Shown: positions 18,233 to 28,420 of the stretch, one piece after another
Layout of the letters: each line of letters starts with the position of its first letter
Position numbering within the stretch: the first letter of the stretch is position 1
Origin: Candidatus Raymondbacteria bacterium RIFOXYA2_FULL_49_16
Lineage (GTDB): Bacteria > Fibrobacterota > OXYB2-FULL-49-7 > XYB2-FULL-49-35
Length of the DNA: 64,000 nucleotides
Direction of reading: 5' to 3'
NCBI GenBank assembly: GCA_001789205.1
Contig: MFYT01000023.1
Span: 62,001-126,000 of the forward strand
The notes under the pieces: model-generated
Told to the model about the DNA's origin: nothing
Seen by the model: the letters and a program-made list of their open reading frames with translations, nothing else
The model's database searches: none
Program-made: the position numbers and the translations under genes

Positions 18233-18330
18233 GCGATTCCTGGCGCAAACCGAAAATTAAGTTTTATATTATAGATATAATATTTATTTTTAAATGACAT
18301 AAACTTTAGAATTTTATATTGCGGCGGTTT

Positions 18331-21300
18331 ATGCGGATTTCAAAGTTCTGCGTGCTCATAGGGTTGCTGTTGCAGGCATCGGTCATTTCCCAGGTAGTAC
18401 CAGGAATGGTCGACACTATCTCGCCAACAGTCAGGGTCAACTATCCCTCTGGGACCTATACCTCGCTGCTCAGGGTGGAGTTCGAAACCAGCGAGCCAGC
18501 GACCGTTTTCTATACCACCAATAATTCCCCGCCCACGGAAAAATCACCGGCCTATTCAGGGCTTGTCACGCTTTCCACCGAGGGCAAGACCGTGTTGCGG
18601 TATATCGCCATTGATATGGTGGGGAACCGTTCGCCTGAATATAGCCAGGCATACGAGATCGACACGCGGTCGCCCGCGGTTTCGGTTTTTCCGCCTGGAG
18701 GCAAGTTTTCGTCCCTGGTAAAGGTCACCATCCAGACCAACGAACCTTCGCGAATCTTTTACGCCATAGACCCGTTGGGCCGGATTGATACCACTGTCCC
18801 GGGATTGGGCATTCAGAAGAACGTTTCAATCTCTCAAAGCTGCACGCTCAGGGTCGTGGTCAGGGACGCCGCGGGAAACACCAGCGACAAGGCGTCCTTT
18901 GCCTTTTCCATTGATCGCGACCTGCCCGTGGTAACCACGGACAAACAGGCGGGAGTCTACAATACTCCCATCCCGGTCACCCTTTCCTCGGATTCAGGGG
19001 TTAATATCTTTTACTCGTTCGACGAATTCGCGCCGCTCTCTTCGTTCCAGGCATACACTGGCCCCATCAAACTGCGCCCTGGCCAGACGGTACTCAGTTA
19101 TTATGGCCGCAAGGAGGTGGGCACCCGTTCTCCGGTGCAGAAGACCGTCTACATAGTGGACATCTATCCGCCCAAGGTAACCACTCTTGTCAAGGAATCA
19201 AAGGGCAGACGGGACGTTACGCTACGCTCAAGCGAGAAAGCGTCGCTGCTCTATACGCTAGATGGGTCGCAGCCCACCGAACAGTCTATTCCCTATACCG
19301 GACCCATTACCATTTCCCCGCGCGGGGTCACGGTGCTGCGCGTCTTTGCCAAGGACGGCGCGGGCAATGTGTCCGACGATTTCTACCAGAAGTTCAGCTA
19401 CGACAAAATCCCCCCAAAAGTCTCCTTTGATCCCAAACCCGGCCTCTACAACAGGCCCGTGCAGATAAAGATCGAGGCGAACGAACCGGTCACCATTTTC
19501 TACACCCTTGACAATACCATGCCTACCGCAAACTCGGCTGAATATTCGGCGCCAATTCTGCTCGCGAAAGACGGGGCCACGGTGGTCACCTTTTACGCCA
19601 TGGACGAAGCGGACAACAAGACCGAACTCTATTCCCTCACGTACAGCATCGACCAGACACCGCCCAAGGTATCGGTGAAAATCGAACGCGATACCAGCAA
19701 CAAGATCTTTACCGTCACATTGAGCGCGGGCAAGGGTGAACGCATTTACTATACCCTCGACGGATCAACGCCCACCTTTACCTCGTTTCCCTGCACGGGT
19801 CCCTTTACGGTAAACACCGGACAGGCGGTCAAATACATTGCCATTGATGAGGCAGGCAACATGACGCCGGTACGGGAGATCACCGAGATCGCCACTCCTC
19901 GCGTGTCAGCCCGTCCTGCGGGCGGCATCTTCAACCGGCCGCTCCGCATTGAGCTCAAGGCAAACCGCTTGGGAAAAGTGTTTTACCGCATCAATACCAA
20001 GACCGTGCAGCGGGGCGACTTCCTCGACTATACTGAACCGGTTTCCCTCAAGACCAATGGGCTTTTCAAGCTTGAATATTTTTCTGAGGACAGCCTACTC
20101 AACCGGTCAACTATCAACGAGGAGACCTATTTCATAGATCTCATTGCCCCGGAGATCAAGATTTACACGCAGCGCAGCCAGGCCGACACCACTATCGCGG
20201 TTTTTTTCCAGGCCTCTGAAAATGTGACCGTTTACTACACAATCGACGGCTCAAACCCCACAGTCAGCCCCACGGCCAAGGTTGTATGCAACAAGTATTT
20301 CCTTTCCAAGGACAAGATTTTGCTTAAGCCAACGGAAAATATGCAACTGAGCTTTGTCGGCGAGGACATTGCGGGCAACAAGAGCGAGATGTACCAGTTT
20401 GACATCAATCTTCCCACGGTCATTCCCAACTATCCGGGCGGCAGCTACAACGAAATCCTCAACGTCACGCTCACCACGTTCAACGAGGCGGCCGTATACT
20501 ACACCCTTGACGGAAGCAGTCCCACCGAGCACGCGGAGATATACCGTAAGCCCATTCCCGTCACCCGCAATACCACACTCAAGTATTTTGCCATAGATAA
20601 ATACGGGTACCGGAGTCCGGTGCGGGAGGTGGTCTATGCGATCGACCTTCCGCCGCGGCCCGATTTCCGCGTCGAAGCCGATACCCTCATCGAGGGCATG
20701 GTGGTCCAGTTGAACGCCGACGTTTCGGTCGACGAGGAGTCGCCCCGCGAAGCGCTCCAATACCGCTGGGACTTTGATAGCGACAGCGCGTGGGACACCA
20801 AACTTTCCGCGGCGGTCAAAGTGCTGCATGTTTTTAAAACGCCCGGGGTGCATTTGGTCAGCCTCATGGTGCAGGACAACGCAGGGCTCACGGCCACAAC
20901 GACCAAGCGGGTGCAAGTGATCAAGGACTGTCCCAAGGACATGGTGTCCCTGTTCGACGACCGCCGGGCCTACTGCATTGACCGGTACGAATATCCCAAT
21001 ACCAAAGGAACAGAGCCGCTTGCGGGCGTCTCCTGGGTCGAGGCGGTCATGCGGTGCCGGAGCGCGGGCAAGACCCTCTGCTCCCGGTCGCAGTGGCAGC
21101 AGGCGTGCAGGGGAGGCGCGGGCGCGGCCTATCCCTACGGCCCAACCTACGATAAGAAAAAATGTAACAGCGAAGGATCGGGATTCACCCGGTCCGGGGA
21201 ATACAACGACTGTTCCAACGGCAACGGCGTCTACGACCTCACGGGCAATGCCTGGGAATGGCTACTCGACCGTAACGAGGGATACAACACTATTGCCGGC

Positions 21301-21399
21301 GGTAATTACTATTACGGGAAAAACGCCGACTGCGGCGCCACCTTTCCCAATCTGCTTTCCGCCAAGGCGGGGGACATCGGGTTCAGATGCTGCAAATGA
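18331..21399 (+). CDS. Surface protein: nine chitobiase-C-like repeats, PKD, FGE-like domain
   Basis: 1022 residues from the ATG at 18331 (a TTG at 18319 is also open). Signal peptide MRISKFCVLIGLLLQAS. About nine 75-80-residue repeats of the chitobiase/beta-hexosaminidase C-terminal type follow, recognised by cores such as YYTLDGSTPT, FYTLDNTMPT and AVYYTLDGSSPT. A PKD domain (about residues 775-870, YRWDFDSDSAWDT) and a C-terminal formylglycine-generating-enzyme-like domain (about 875-1022) complete it; the last has CIDRYEYPN, GVSWVEAVMRC, GVYDLTGNAWEW and GFRCC. Such modules bind glycans or scaffold other proteins; no sign that the FGE-like domain is catalytic. Its stop overlaps the start of the TPR gene, indicating a shared mRNA. 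Confidence 0.88.
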   Translation: MRISKFCVLIGLLLQASVISQVVPGMVDTISPTVRVNYPSGTYTSLLRVEFETSEPATVFYTTNNSPPTEKSPAYSGLVTLSTEGKTVLRYIAIDMVGNRSPEYSQAYEIDTRSPAVSVFPPGGKFSSLVKVTIQTNEPSRIFYAIDPLGRIDTTVPGLGIQKNVSISQSCTLRVVVRDAAGNTSDKASFAFSIDRDLPVVTTDKQAGVYNTPIPVTLSSDSGVNIFYSFDEFAPLSSFQAYTGPIKLRPGQTVLSYYGRKEVGTRSPVQKTVYIVDIYPPKVTTLVKESKGRRDVTLRSSEKASLLYTLDGSQPTEQSIPYTGPITISPRGVTVLRVFAKDGAGNVSDDFYQKFSYDKIPPKVSFDPKPGLYNRPVQIKIEANEPVTIFYTLDNTMPTANSAEYSAPILLAKDGATVVTFYAMDEADNKTELYSLTYSIDQTPPKVSVKIERDTSNKIFTVTLSAGKGERIYYTLDGSTPTFTSFPCTGPFTVNTGQAVKYIAIDEAGNMTPVREITEIATPRVSARPAGGIFNRPLRIELKANRLGKVFYRINTKTVQRGDFLDYTEPVSLKTNGLFKLEYFSEDSLLNRSTINEETYFIDLIAPEIKIYTQRSQADTTIAVFFQASENVTVYYTIDGSNPTVSPTAKVVCNKYFLSKDKILLKPTENMQLSFVGEDIAGNKSEMYQFDINLPTVIPNYPGGSYNEILNVTLTTFNEAAVYYTLDGSSPTEHAEIYRKPIPVTRNTTLKYFAIDKYGYRSPVREVVYAIDLPPRPDFRVEADTLIEGMVVQLNADVSVDEESPREALQYRWDFDSDSAWDTKLSAAVKVLHVFKTPGVHLVSLMVQDNAGLTATTTKRVQVIKDCPKDMVSLFDDRRAYCIDRYEYPNTKGTEPLAGVSWVEAVMRCRSAGKTLCSRSQWQQACRGGAGAAYPYGPTYDKKKCNSEGSGFTRSGEYNDCSNGNGVYDLTGNAWEWLLDRNEGYNTIAGGNYYYGKNADCGATFPNLLSAKAGDIGFRCCK

Positions 21400-24300
21400 A
21401 GCGCCATATCTGTATCGCGCTGGTCGCGCTTTGCGGCGCGCTGGCGGCGCACGCGTACCAGATAATTAATTTTTCCCTGGACGAGTATGTCGCTCCCCTG
21501 CAGCAGGGCAAGCTTATTCTTCCCGACGAATTCGCCGAGGTGCTGACGGAATACCGCGGCGGCAACTATCGTCTCTGCCTGCTCAAGCTCAAGGCGCTGG
21601 TCGACATCGGGTTGCCCGATGATCGCATGGACACCTACCTCTTCGTTTCAGGGGAATGCTATCATCAGTTGCATCTTGACAAATTTGCCGCGCGCATGTA
21701 TACACGCATGATTACGGAATATCCGGCAAGCCCTTACTACCCCTATGCGGCCTACCGGCTCCAGGAGGAGGCGTACAACCAGGACAACGACAATACGGCG
21801 ATCGCCTACTACGCCCTCCTTGCCGGAAAATACAGAAACACCGAAGTGGGCGACGCCACGGTTTTTACCGAAAGCAAGCGGCTTTATAAAATAGGCAAGA
21901 TCCCCGAGGCGGACAGTTTGCTTGCCACGGTTTCAAAGAAAAGTGCGTTGGCCGTGCCGGCCACCTTTATCCGGGCGCTTTGCGCGGTCTATTCCGACGA
22001 TATTGAGCGCGCGCTGCTCCAGATGGATTTTGTGGTCAAACGCGCCGAACGCCCGATGCTGCGGGACGAGGCCACAGTGCTTCTGGCCGACCTCTACCAT
22101 AAGCTCAAGCGTGATTCAACGGCGCTGCAGTTTTTAAACAAAGTAACCGGTTCGTCTGAAAAATATGGACAGGCGCTTCTGCTCGAGTGCCGCATCTTTT
22201 TAGGCATGGGTGATCACCGTACCGTAGTGGCGCTGGGTACCGAACTTCTCAACTATCGCGAGGGCAGGTACATGTTTGAGGCGGCCATTATTCTCGAGGA
22301 GGCCTACCTCAAGCTGCACGAAACCGACCGCATCAAGGAACTAAGGAGCTATCTCGAACTCACGGTGCGCAACAAGAAGATGGTGTTCGATATCTACCGT
22401 GAGATGGACGTGCTGACCGAGATGGAGAACGGACTCAACCATTTCTACCAAGAGCTCTACCCCAAACTTGCCACGCTGCCGTCCAAGCGTTCCGTGTCCG
22501 ATCTCCAGAACACTGGCCTTGAAAGAATCAATTCCATCAAGAAACGGAACATGGACCTTCTGCGGGGCCTTGACCGCCAGAGTTATGAAGTGGGCAGCTC
22601 GGGCTTCTACGACATCCGTTTTCTCGAGTTGCTCGAGAAGCAGAAACAGACGCTGACCCAGGAGGCCGGACAGCTCTCCAACCGCCTGGCTCTTGCAGCG
22701 GCAAAACGGGACTCCTCGACCAGGGCCGAGGAGGCGGAATTGGCGGTGCAGCGCGAAGAACGGGTCGACCGGATACAGCTCACCAAGGAGATCATGGAGG
22801 ATGTCCAGAAATACTGCATCGGCGAAAACTCAATCATCAAGAACACCGAGGACATTCAGGCGAAATACGTCGACTGGAGTGTACTGCGGCTTTTACGCAT
22901 GAAGGAGCAGCTTAAAAACGTCTACCGGCAGATCTACAAGGTTGAGTTTGAACGGAAGAGCGCCGCTGACACGGTCCGCCTTGCCGACACCATGCATGCC
23001 CTTGAGACCGAGGCGCGCTACCTCGACGACATTATTAGCGCTGAGCGCGAGGCGCTCATCCAGAGTCTTTCCACCTTTATCAGACTGGCACCATCGGGGA
23101 AATACAACGACCAGTTCCTCTTCCGCCTGTCCGAGATGTATTATGAAAAAGCGGCGGTCGAGTTCGACACGCGGCTGCGCGCCTACGAGGATGAATACAC
23201 CCGGTTCGAAAAAGGGGAGATCCCAAAACCGCCGCCCTATCCGGAGTACGATTTTACCAGCGTGCTCAATGTGTACAAACGGATCCTGCAGTTCTATCCG
23301 AACAGCTCCATCATCGACGACGTCCTGTATTTTACGGGTGTCTGCTACAAGCAGATGGACGATCTGGATCGCGCGAACGCGGCTTTCGAGGTGCTGGTGA
23401 ATCAGTATCCCAAGAGCAATTTTTACATCGACGCGCTCATGGAAGAGGGGACCTACTATTTCAACAATCCATCGGCCAGCGAGGACGGCGGGTACGAGAA
23501 GTCCATCGAGATATTCCAGAGCATCCTGAAACACCGCGAAAGCGAGAAATTTACCGAGGCGCTCTACCGTCTCGCCTGGTCCTACTATATGCTCGACCGT
23601 TTCGACGATGCCATTACTGTGTTCCGGCACCTTATCGATGAGATCGATCTCATGGAGGACTACGGTGCCGATGATTCGCGGAAGCGGGAAAATCCCCTGT
23701 TCAAGTCCGAGGCCATCGACTATATCTCAATCAGCCTCCGCGAAGTGGACGACCTGAAGAAGACACGCGGCTTTCTCACCATGATCGGGAACCGCGAGTA
23801 TTCGAGCTTGGTCCTGCTCAAAATGGGCTCGCTCTACGAAGAGCAACTCGAATACGATAAGGCGATCGAATGCTACCAGACCATGCTCGCTGAATATCCG
23901 CAGTTCGGCGAGGTGCTCAACGGCCACATGGGTATCATCCGCTGTCTTGAACGCAAGGCGCGGTACGACGAGGCACAGGCGGAAAAAGAGAAATTCTTCA
24001 CCCTCTATGCGCGTGGTACTGCCTGGCAAAAGAAGATGAAGGACACGGCGTGGACCAAGGCCGCTGATTCGCTCGCTATCCGCTGCATGCTCTCGGTGGG
24101 TCAGTACCACATCATGCTGGCGCAGAAGGGCGGCGGCAGGGTGCTTTATCAGAAAGCGGTGCGCAGTTACAACGATCTTGTGCAGATCTATCCCGACGAA
24201 CCATCATCGTACGAGGCGCTCTGGAACACGGGCATCATCCTCGAGCAGAACCTCGAGCAATTCGAGGAGGCGCGTACCGTATATATGAAGATCAGCCGCA

Positions 24301-27245
24301 TCCCCGACACCCTGCACCGCCGCCAGGCGGCCATTAACGCCATTGCCGTGTCCCAGCGACTCGATGAAAACAATGTTGTGGATTCCACCGGGATGTCGCT
24401 CCGCGACAACAAGGTGCTTGAGGCGTGCCGCAGTTTTATCAAGCTCTTTCCCGCCGATTCCGAGGTGGTTTCTGTGGCCTATACAGCGGCCTCTATCTTT
24501 TTTAATAGAAAGCAATACGTCAAAGCTATCGAACTGTATAACAAGATTGTGGAGCGGCAGAAGCGGGAGGGCGACAAATTGTACTACGAGGCCCTTTTAT
24601 ACAAAGGGCAATCGTATACAGGTCTGAAGGATTATTTCAACGCGGAAAAGACCTTCCAGGCACTCTACGCTGCGGCGCCCGACGGAGTAGGCGCCTATAA
24701 GGCGGAGGGTAAAAAGCGCATGGTTGAGTCGGCCTTCCAATACGCGGAAAAGGAAAAGGAGAAGCAAAACTACACGGCCGCCGCCGGGCTTTTTTTGGGC
24801 ATGGAGGAAAAATACCCGGACTTCGAGAATCTTGACATCGTGCTTTTTAACGCGGCCGACGCATTCGAGAAGATACCGGTATGGAAAGATGCGGCAGCCA
24901 CGTACCGCCGGGTGGCGGAGAAATTCCCCGCGTCCAAGTACGCGGATGGCGCCTTGTTCAATGGCGCGGTCTGTTACGAGAATGACAGTCTTTATGGAGA
25001 GGCCATTAAAAACTACGAGTGGCTGCTTTCCAAATATCCCACGTCGGACAAGGCCAAAGACGCGCTCTACAATATAGGGCTCTGCTACGAGAAGCTCAAA
25101 GATTACGAGAAAATGGCCGAGGCAAACGAACGGTATGCCGAGCGCTATCCCGACTCCAAAGACGTTGAGGACATGCTATTTGCTTCGGCGAAATTTTTCT
25201 ACAAAGCGGAGAAGATGGACCGGGCGCAGCGCGCGTTTGAAAGTTATATCAGCCGTTACCCGGGATCAACCGGGGAAATTGAGGCGCGGTACGCTCTTGC
25301 CACTATCCTCTGGAAAAAGGGGGAACAGGCAACGGCCGAGCATGACCTTAGGAACCTCCTGCCGCGTAACACGGTGCTCGCGGCTGTGGGCAGAAATAAC
25401 GATTATTTCGCCGCGGAGGCCGCCTTCAGGCTCGCGGACATTGTGCGCGACCGGTACATGGCGGTCCGTCTGAAACTGCCTCAGAAGGCCCTTGACCAGT
25501 CGCAAAAGGAAAAAGCCGAACTGCTCAAACAGACCGTGGCGGCCTACGGCAAGGTGGTCTCCTTCAAGTCCGAGCGCATATTCGAGGCCGCGTACCGGAT
25601 CGGCGAGGCCTACACCCATTTTGCCGATACGTATCTCGACCAGGAGCGCGATCCCAAACTCGAAGGGGTCAAGAAGATCATGTTCGAACGCGACCTGGGC
25701 TATACCGCGGCCGATTTATATGAGAAATGCGTTGAACCGCACTTGGCAAACATCAAGCTGGCGCGAAACATCCCGCGCGATTCCTTGAAGCCCGAACAGG
25801 CCCAGTTTATTGACTTTTCTCTTGCAGACCTGCAAAGGACCATCCTCAAAATTGGATACCTGTGCAAGAAACCAGTCTACGATTTCCTTGCCGCGCCCGT
25901 GCCCGAACAGCTCAAGAAGCTGCCGGTCCAGTATTACCTTTACCGGCAGAAGCTCTTTGAGACCGTTGAGCCGCTTTATGTCAAATCAGCAGAGAAATAC
26001 AGCGCCATGGTCAAGCTGGTCGCCGACAACAGCCTACCCGAGTCCCTCACTGTCGCGCTCAATGATTCCCTGGGCGCCATCCTCTACGAACGCGCCAAGA
26101 ACATTGATGCCCTCGCGGTTGAGATGCTGAACAATCCCCAGTTGCCCAAGGACCTCGATCCCGCAGACCGGGAAGATATTATCTTCAACCTCGAAGACAT
26201 GGCCTTTGAACTTCAGGACAAGGCGCTCTCAACCTACGAGGAGGGATTGAACTACTGTACTGACAACACCATCGAGAACGGCTGGAAAACCAAGATACTT
26301 AACCGCCTGAAGGAGCTCGATCCCCAGAATTTTACACCCAAGGAGGTGCTGAAGACCGTGACCGTGGTTTCGGGCGCAGGTCCATGGTATGCGCGTTCAG
26401 ACACGGCAAAGGAATGGACCGCGATCTTGGCCTTTGATGGCTCGTGGAAACCAGCGCAGGCAAGCGCGCCTTTGGTGGGCGAGCGGCCGTCAATTGCTGA
26501 GGCCATGCCCATGTGGGGCGATAGCGCCTCAAGCTGCACCTTCCTGAAACAGCTCATTGTTGTGCCGGGAAAGGTGACAAGCGCACTTGCGGTCATCACG
26601 GCAAAGGACAATTATAAATTCTATATCAACGGGACCTTCATCAAAGGCGACAAGGACAGCGTTGACGACTGGCTCCAGGTTGATTCCCTTGGCGTCACCT
26701 CATATATGGCAGGCGGCGACAACGCGATTACCATATATGCCGATGCGAAAGGCGGGGAAAAAGCGGTCCTGTTCAGACTCATCTATACTATGGATACCAC
26801 TATAAAATTTGAGTCATCGCTTGCTGCAAGAGTATCACCGCCCCCCATGCCTGCGGTGCTTAAAACTGATACGGTTGCAGAGGCAATGCCCGCGGCTCCC
26901 GCACCCATCCTTGCTCCTGCTCCAGCGCCAGCGCCAACGCCAGCACCTGCGCCAGTACCGGCTGCTCAGCCGCCTGCTCCAACTCCGGCTCCTTTGCCAG
27001 TCGCTGCAGCGCAGCCGGTAAAACGTTCCTATACCGAGGAATTCAAGAATTTTGGTGAGTTCATGCAAGCCATTGCACAGGCAGAAGAAAAAGAAAAGAA
27101 GCTCAACGAAGAGATAAAAGAGACACTGAACCGTATCAGAGGGTATAAATATCGCATCGAAAGCACAAACAACAAGATAAAAGCAGTGCAGAGCGACATG
27201 CGCATATATAAGAAGATATTGGAAAACAAGGAAATAGGACGGTAA
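21396..27245 (+). CDS. Giant exported TPR protein with Pro-Ala linker and C-terminal coiled-coil
   Basis: 1949 residues from the ATG at 21396, which overlaps the previous stop (ATGA) and gives a classic signal peptide (MKRHICIALVALCGALAAHA); an ATG at 21387 is in frame. Most of the protein is TPR or BamD/YbgF-like helical repeats, for example YPNSSIIDDVLYFTGVCY and YPTSDKAKDALYNIGLCYEK. A beta-rich domain lies near residues 1650-1800 (YKFYINGTFIKGDKD), then an Ala-Pro linker and a C-terminal coiled-coil. Family knowledge: giant periplasmic TPR proteins sit beside TolQR/AglRQS-type motors in gliding and envelope systems. Followed by a small exported protein and the TolQ/TolR/TonB genes, so probably part of one machine. 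Confidence 0.88.
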   Translation: MKRHICIALVALCGALAAHAYQIINFSLDEYVAPLQQGKLILPDEFAEVLTEYRGGNYRLCLLKLKALVDIGLPDDRMDTYLFVSGECYHQLHLDKFAARMYTRMITEYPASPYYPYAAYRLQEEAYNQDNDNTAIAYYALLAGKYRNTEVGDATVFTESKRLYKIGKIPEADSLLATVSKKSALAVPATFIRALCAVYSDDIERALLQMDFVVKRAERPMLRDEATVLLADLYHKLKRDSTALQFLNKVTGSSEKYGQALLLECRIFLGMGDHRTVVALGTELLNYREGRYMFEAAIILEEAYLKLHETDRIKELRSYLELTVRNKKMVFDIYREMDVLTEMENGLNHFYQELYPKLATLPSKRSVSDLQNTGLERINSIKKRNMDLLRGLDRQSYEVGSSGFYDIRFLELLEKQKQTLTQEAGQLSNRLALAAAKRDSSTRAEEAELAVQREERVDRIQLTKEIMEDVQKYCIGENSIIKNTEDIQAKYVDWSVLRLLRMKEQLKNVYRQIYKVEFERKSAADTVRLADTMHALETEARYLDDIISAEREALIQSLSTFIRLAPSGKYNDQFLFRLSEMYYEKAAVEFDTRLRAYEDEYTRFEKGEIPKPPPYPEYDFTSVLNVYKRILQFYPNSSIIDDVLYFTGVCYKQMDDLDRANAAFEVLVNQYPKSNFYIDALMEEGTYYFNNPSASEDGGYEKSIEIFQSILKHRESEKFTEALYRLAWSYYMLDRFDDAITVFRHLIDEIDLMEDYGADDSRKRENPLFKSEAIDYISISLREVDDLKKTRGFLTMIGNREYSSLVLLKMGSLYEEQLEYDKAIECYQTMLAEYPQFGEVLNGHMGIIRCLERKARYDEAQAEKEKFFTLYARGTAWQKKMKDTAWTKAADSLAIRCMLSVGQYHIMLAQKGGGRVLYQKAVRSYNDLVQIYPDEPSSYEALWNTGIILEQNLEQFEEARTVYMKISRIPDTLHRRQAAINAIAVSQRLDENNVVDSTGMSLRDNKVLEACRSFIKLFPADSEVVSVAYTAASIFFNRKQYVKAIELYNKIVERQKREGDKLYYEALLYKGQSYTGLKDYFNAEKTFQALYAAAPDGVGAYKAEGKKRMVESAFQYAEKEKEKQNYTAAAGLFLGMEEKYPDFENLDIVLFNAADAFEKIPVWKDAAATYRRVAEKFPASKYADGALFNGAVCYENDSLYGEAIKNYEWLLSKYPTSDKAKDALYNIGLCYEKLKDYEKMAEANERYAERYPDSKDVEDMLFASAKFFYKAEKMDRAQRAFESYISRYPGSTGEIEARYALATILWKKGEQATAEHDLRNLLPRNTVLAAVGRNNDYFAAEAAFRLADIVRDRYMAVRLKLPQKALDQSQKEKAELLKQTVAAYGKVVSFKSERIFEAAYRIGEAYTHFADTYLDQERDPKLEGVKKIMFERDLGYTAADLYEKCVEPHLANIKLARNIPRDSLKPEQAQFIDFSLADLQRTILKIGYLCKKPVYDFLAAPVPEQLKKLPVQYYLYRQKLFETVEPLYVKSAEKYSAMVKLVADNSLPESLTVALNDSLGAILYERAKNIDALAVEMLNNPQLPKDLDPADREDIIFNLEDMAFELQDKALSTYEEGLNYCTDNTIENGWKTKILNRLKELDPQNFTPKEVLKTVTVVSGAGPWYARSDTAKEWTAILAFDGSWKPAQASAPLVGERPSIAEAMPMWGDSASSCTFLKQLIVVPGKVTSALAVITAKDNYKFYINGTFIKGDKDSVDDWLQVDSLGVTSYMAGGDNAITIYADAKGGEKAVLFRLIYTMDTTIKFESSLAARVSPPPMPAVLKTDTVAEAMPAAPAPILAPAPAPAPTPAPAPVPAAQPPAPTPAPLPVAAAQPVKRSYTEEFKNFGEFMQAIAQAEEKEKKLNEEIKETLNRIRGYKYRIESTNNKIKAVQSDMRIYKKILENKEIGR

Positions 27246-27331
27246 TGTACTGTTTTCGAGTAGATTACTTGATAGTAGTTAAATAGATATTATATCTTTA
27301 AACTGTCTTGAAGATGGAATTATTATTATTT

Positions 27332-27616
27332 ATGAGGATGCGCGCGGCAGGCCCGTTGGTATTTCTTGCAGTGCTGATGTTTGGATCTGTCTGTTTTGCG
27401 CAGAGGGCCCCAAGGACCATACGGCTTGAAACCGAACAGATCGAAGGAAAAATCAAAAAACCACAGGTGGCCCTCATTGCCCTTGAACGGCGGCCCCAGT
27501 TTGAACCCATTGTGCTTACCGAATCCAAGGAAAAAGCGGATATTTTAAAACAGGTTGATCCTGACGTGTTTGAAAACAGGGTCTTTGAAAAACCTTTTGC
27601 AGTAAAAGAAAAATAG
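27332..27616 (+). CDS. Small exported protein of the TPR-Tol cluster
   Basis: 94 residues from the ATG at 27332; ATGs at 27314 and 27338 and a TTG at 27308 are alternatives. Basic start, then LVFLAVLMFGSVCFA as signal peptide. The mature part is short (about 70 residues), charged and without recognised motifs; RTIRLETEQIEGKIKKPQVA is its most distinct segment. It lies between the giant TPR gene and the first TolQ-like gene, 28 bases before the latter, so is likely a small periplasmic or membrane-associated subunit of the same system. Function unknown. Confidence 0.65.
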   Translation: MRMRAAGPLVFLAVLMFGSVCFAQRAPRTIRLETEQIEGKIKKPQVALIALERRPQFEPIVLTESKEKADILKQVDPDVFENRVFEKPFAVKEK

Positions 27617-27643
27617 CCATACGACAATTAGCCGGAGGAGTTC

Positions 27644-28411
27644 ATGAACGTTTTCCAGAAATTCATTGTTTCCTTTACGCCGACCGAACCCGGATACGGC
27701 TTCATGTGGATGCTGCTGCTGGTCTTTGTCTTCGCCCTGGCGCTTATTCTCGAGCGCGGCGTTTTCCTGCTCAGGCGCGCCAGCTTCAAACCCAACGCAT
27801 TCATGGGATCCATAATTGGCTGCGTCCAGAAGGAACAGGTCGACGAGGCGCTTAAAATCTGCGACCGCAATGGAAAAATGGCACTGGCCCAAGTTGTCCT
27901 TGCCGGACTGAAAAATATCGCTGGCGGCGCTGAGAAAATAAAAAACTCCATCGAGGAAGCCACCCTGAACGTTGTGCCGGTGCTTGAAAAACGGACCGGA
28001 TATCTTGCCATGATCGGCAATGTGGCCACCCTCATTGGCCTCATGGGCACCATCTACGGCCTCATCCTCTCCTTTGCCGCTGTTGGTTCGCCCGGTATTG
28101 ATCCGGCTGAAAAGAGCACCCTCCTGGCGCAGGGTATTTCAGCGGCCATGAACACTACCCTTGCCGGCCTTGCCATTGCCATTCCCTGCATCATGATTTT
28201 CACCTTCTACCATTCAAAAACGCAAAAAATCATCGACGACATCGACGAACACAGCCTCAAACTGGTGAACATACTCACCGAACGCTCCTATAAGGTGCAT
28301 AAGTATCATATCGGCGCCATGCAGCTCAAGGATGGGGTGGGTATCCATGTGACCCACAACAACATCAAGATATTCACAGACAACAAGCTGGTAAAAGAAA
28401 TAACCATCTAA
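27644..28411 (+). CDS. MotA/TolQ/ExbB family proton-channel protein
   Basis: 255 residues with three transmembrane helices (about 20-40, 120-145 and 160-185). Family signatures: IGNVATLIGLMGTIYGLILS, a near-perfect TolQ/ExbB TM2, and MNTTLAGLAIAIPC in TM3. Strong GGAGG ribosome site. The C-terminal 50 residues extend beyond a normal TolQ. With a TolR partner it would form the proton-driven stator that transmits force to the periplasm. It is paralogous to the N-terminal half of the next gene, 9 bases downstream. Confidence 0.92.
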   Translation: MNVFQKFIVSFTPTEPGYGFMWMLLLVFVFALALILERGVFLLRRASFKPNAFMGSIIGCVQKEQVDEALKICDRNGKMALAQVVLAGLKNIAGGAEKIKNSIEEATLNVVPVLEKRTGYLAMIGNVATLIGLMGTIYGLILSFAAVGSPGIDPAEKSTLLAQGISAAMNTTLAGLAIAIPCIMIFTFYHSKTQKIIDDIDEHSLKLVNILTERSYKVHKYHIGAMQLKDGVGIHVTHNNIKIFTDNKLVKEITI

Positions 28412-28420
28412 GACGGCGCC

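Noticed and set aside
18241-18318. TATAAT at 18276 as promoter for the surface-protein gene
   Set aside because: A -10-like hexamer is present but no -35 at the proper distance, and the gap is too AT-rich for such a hexamer to be informative.
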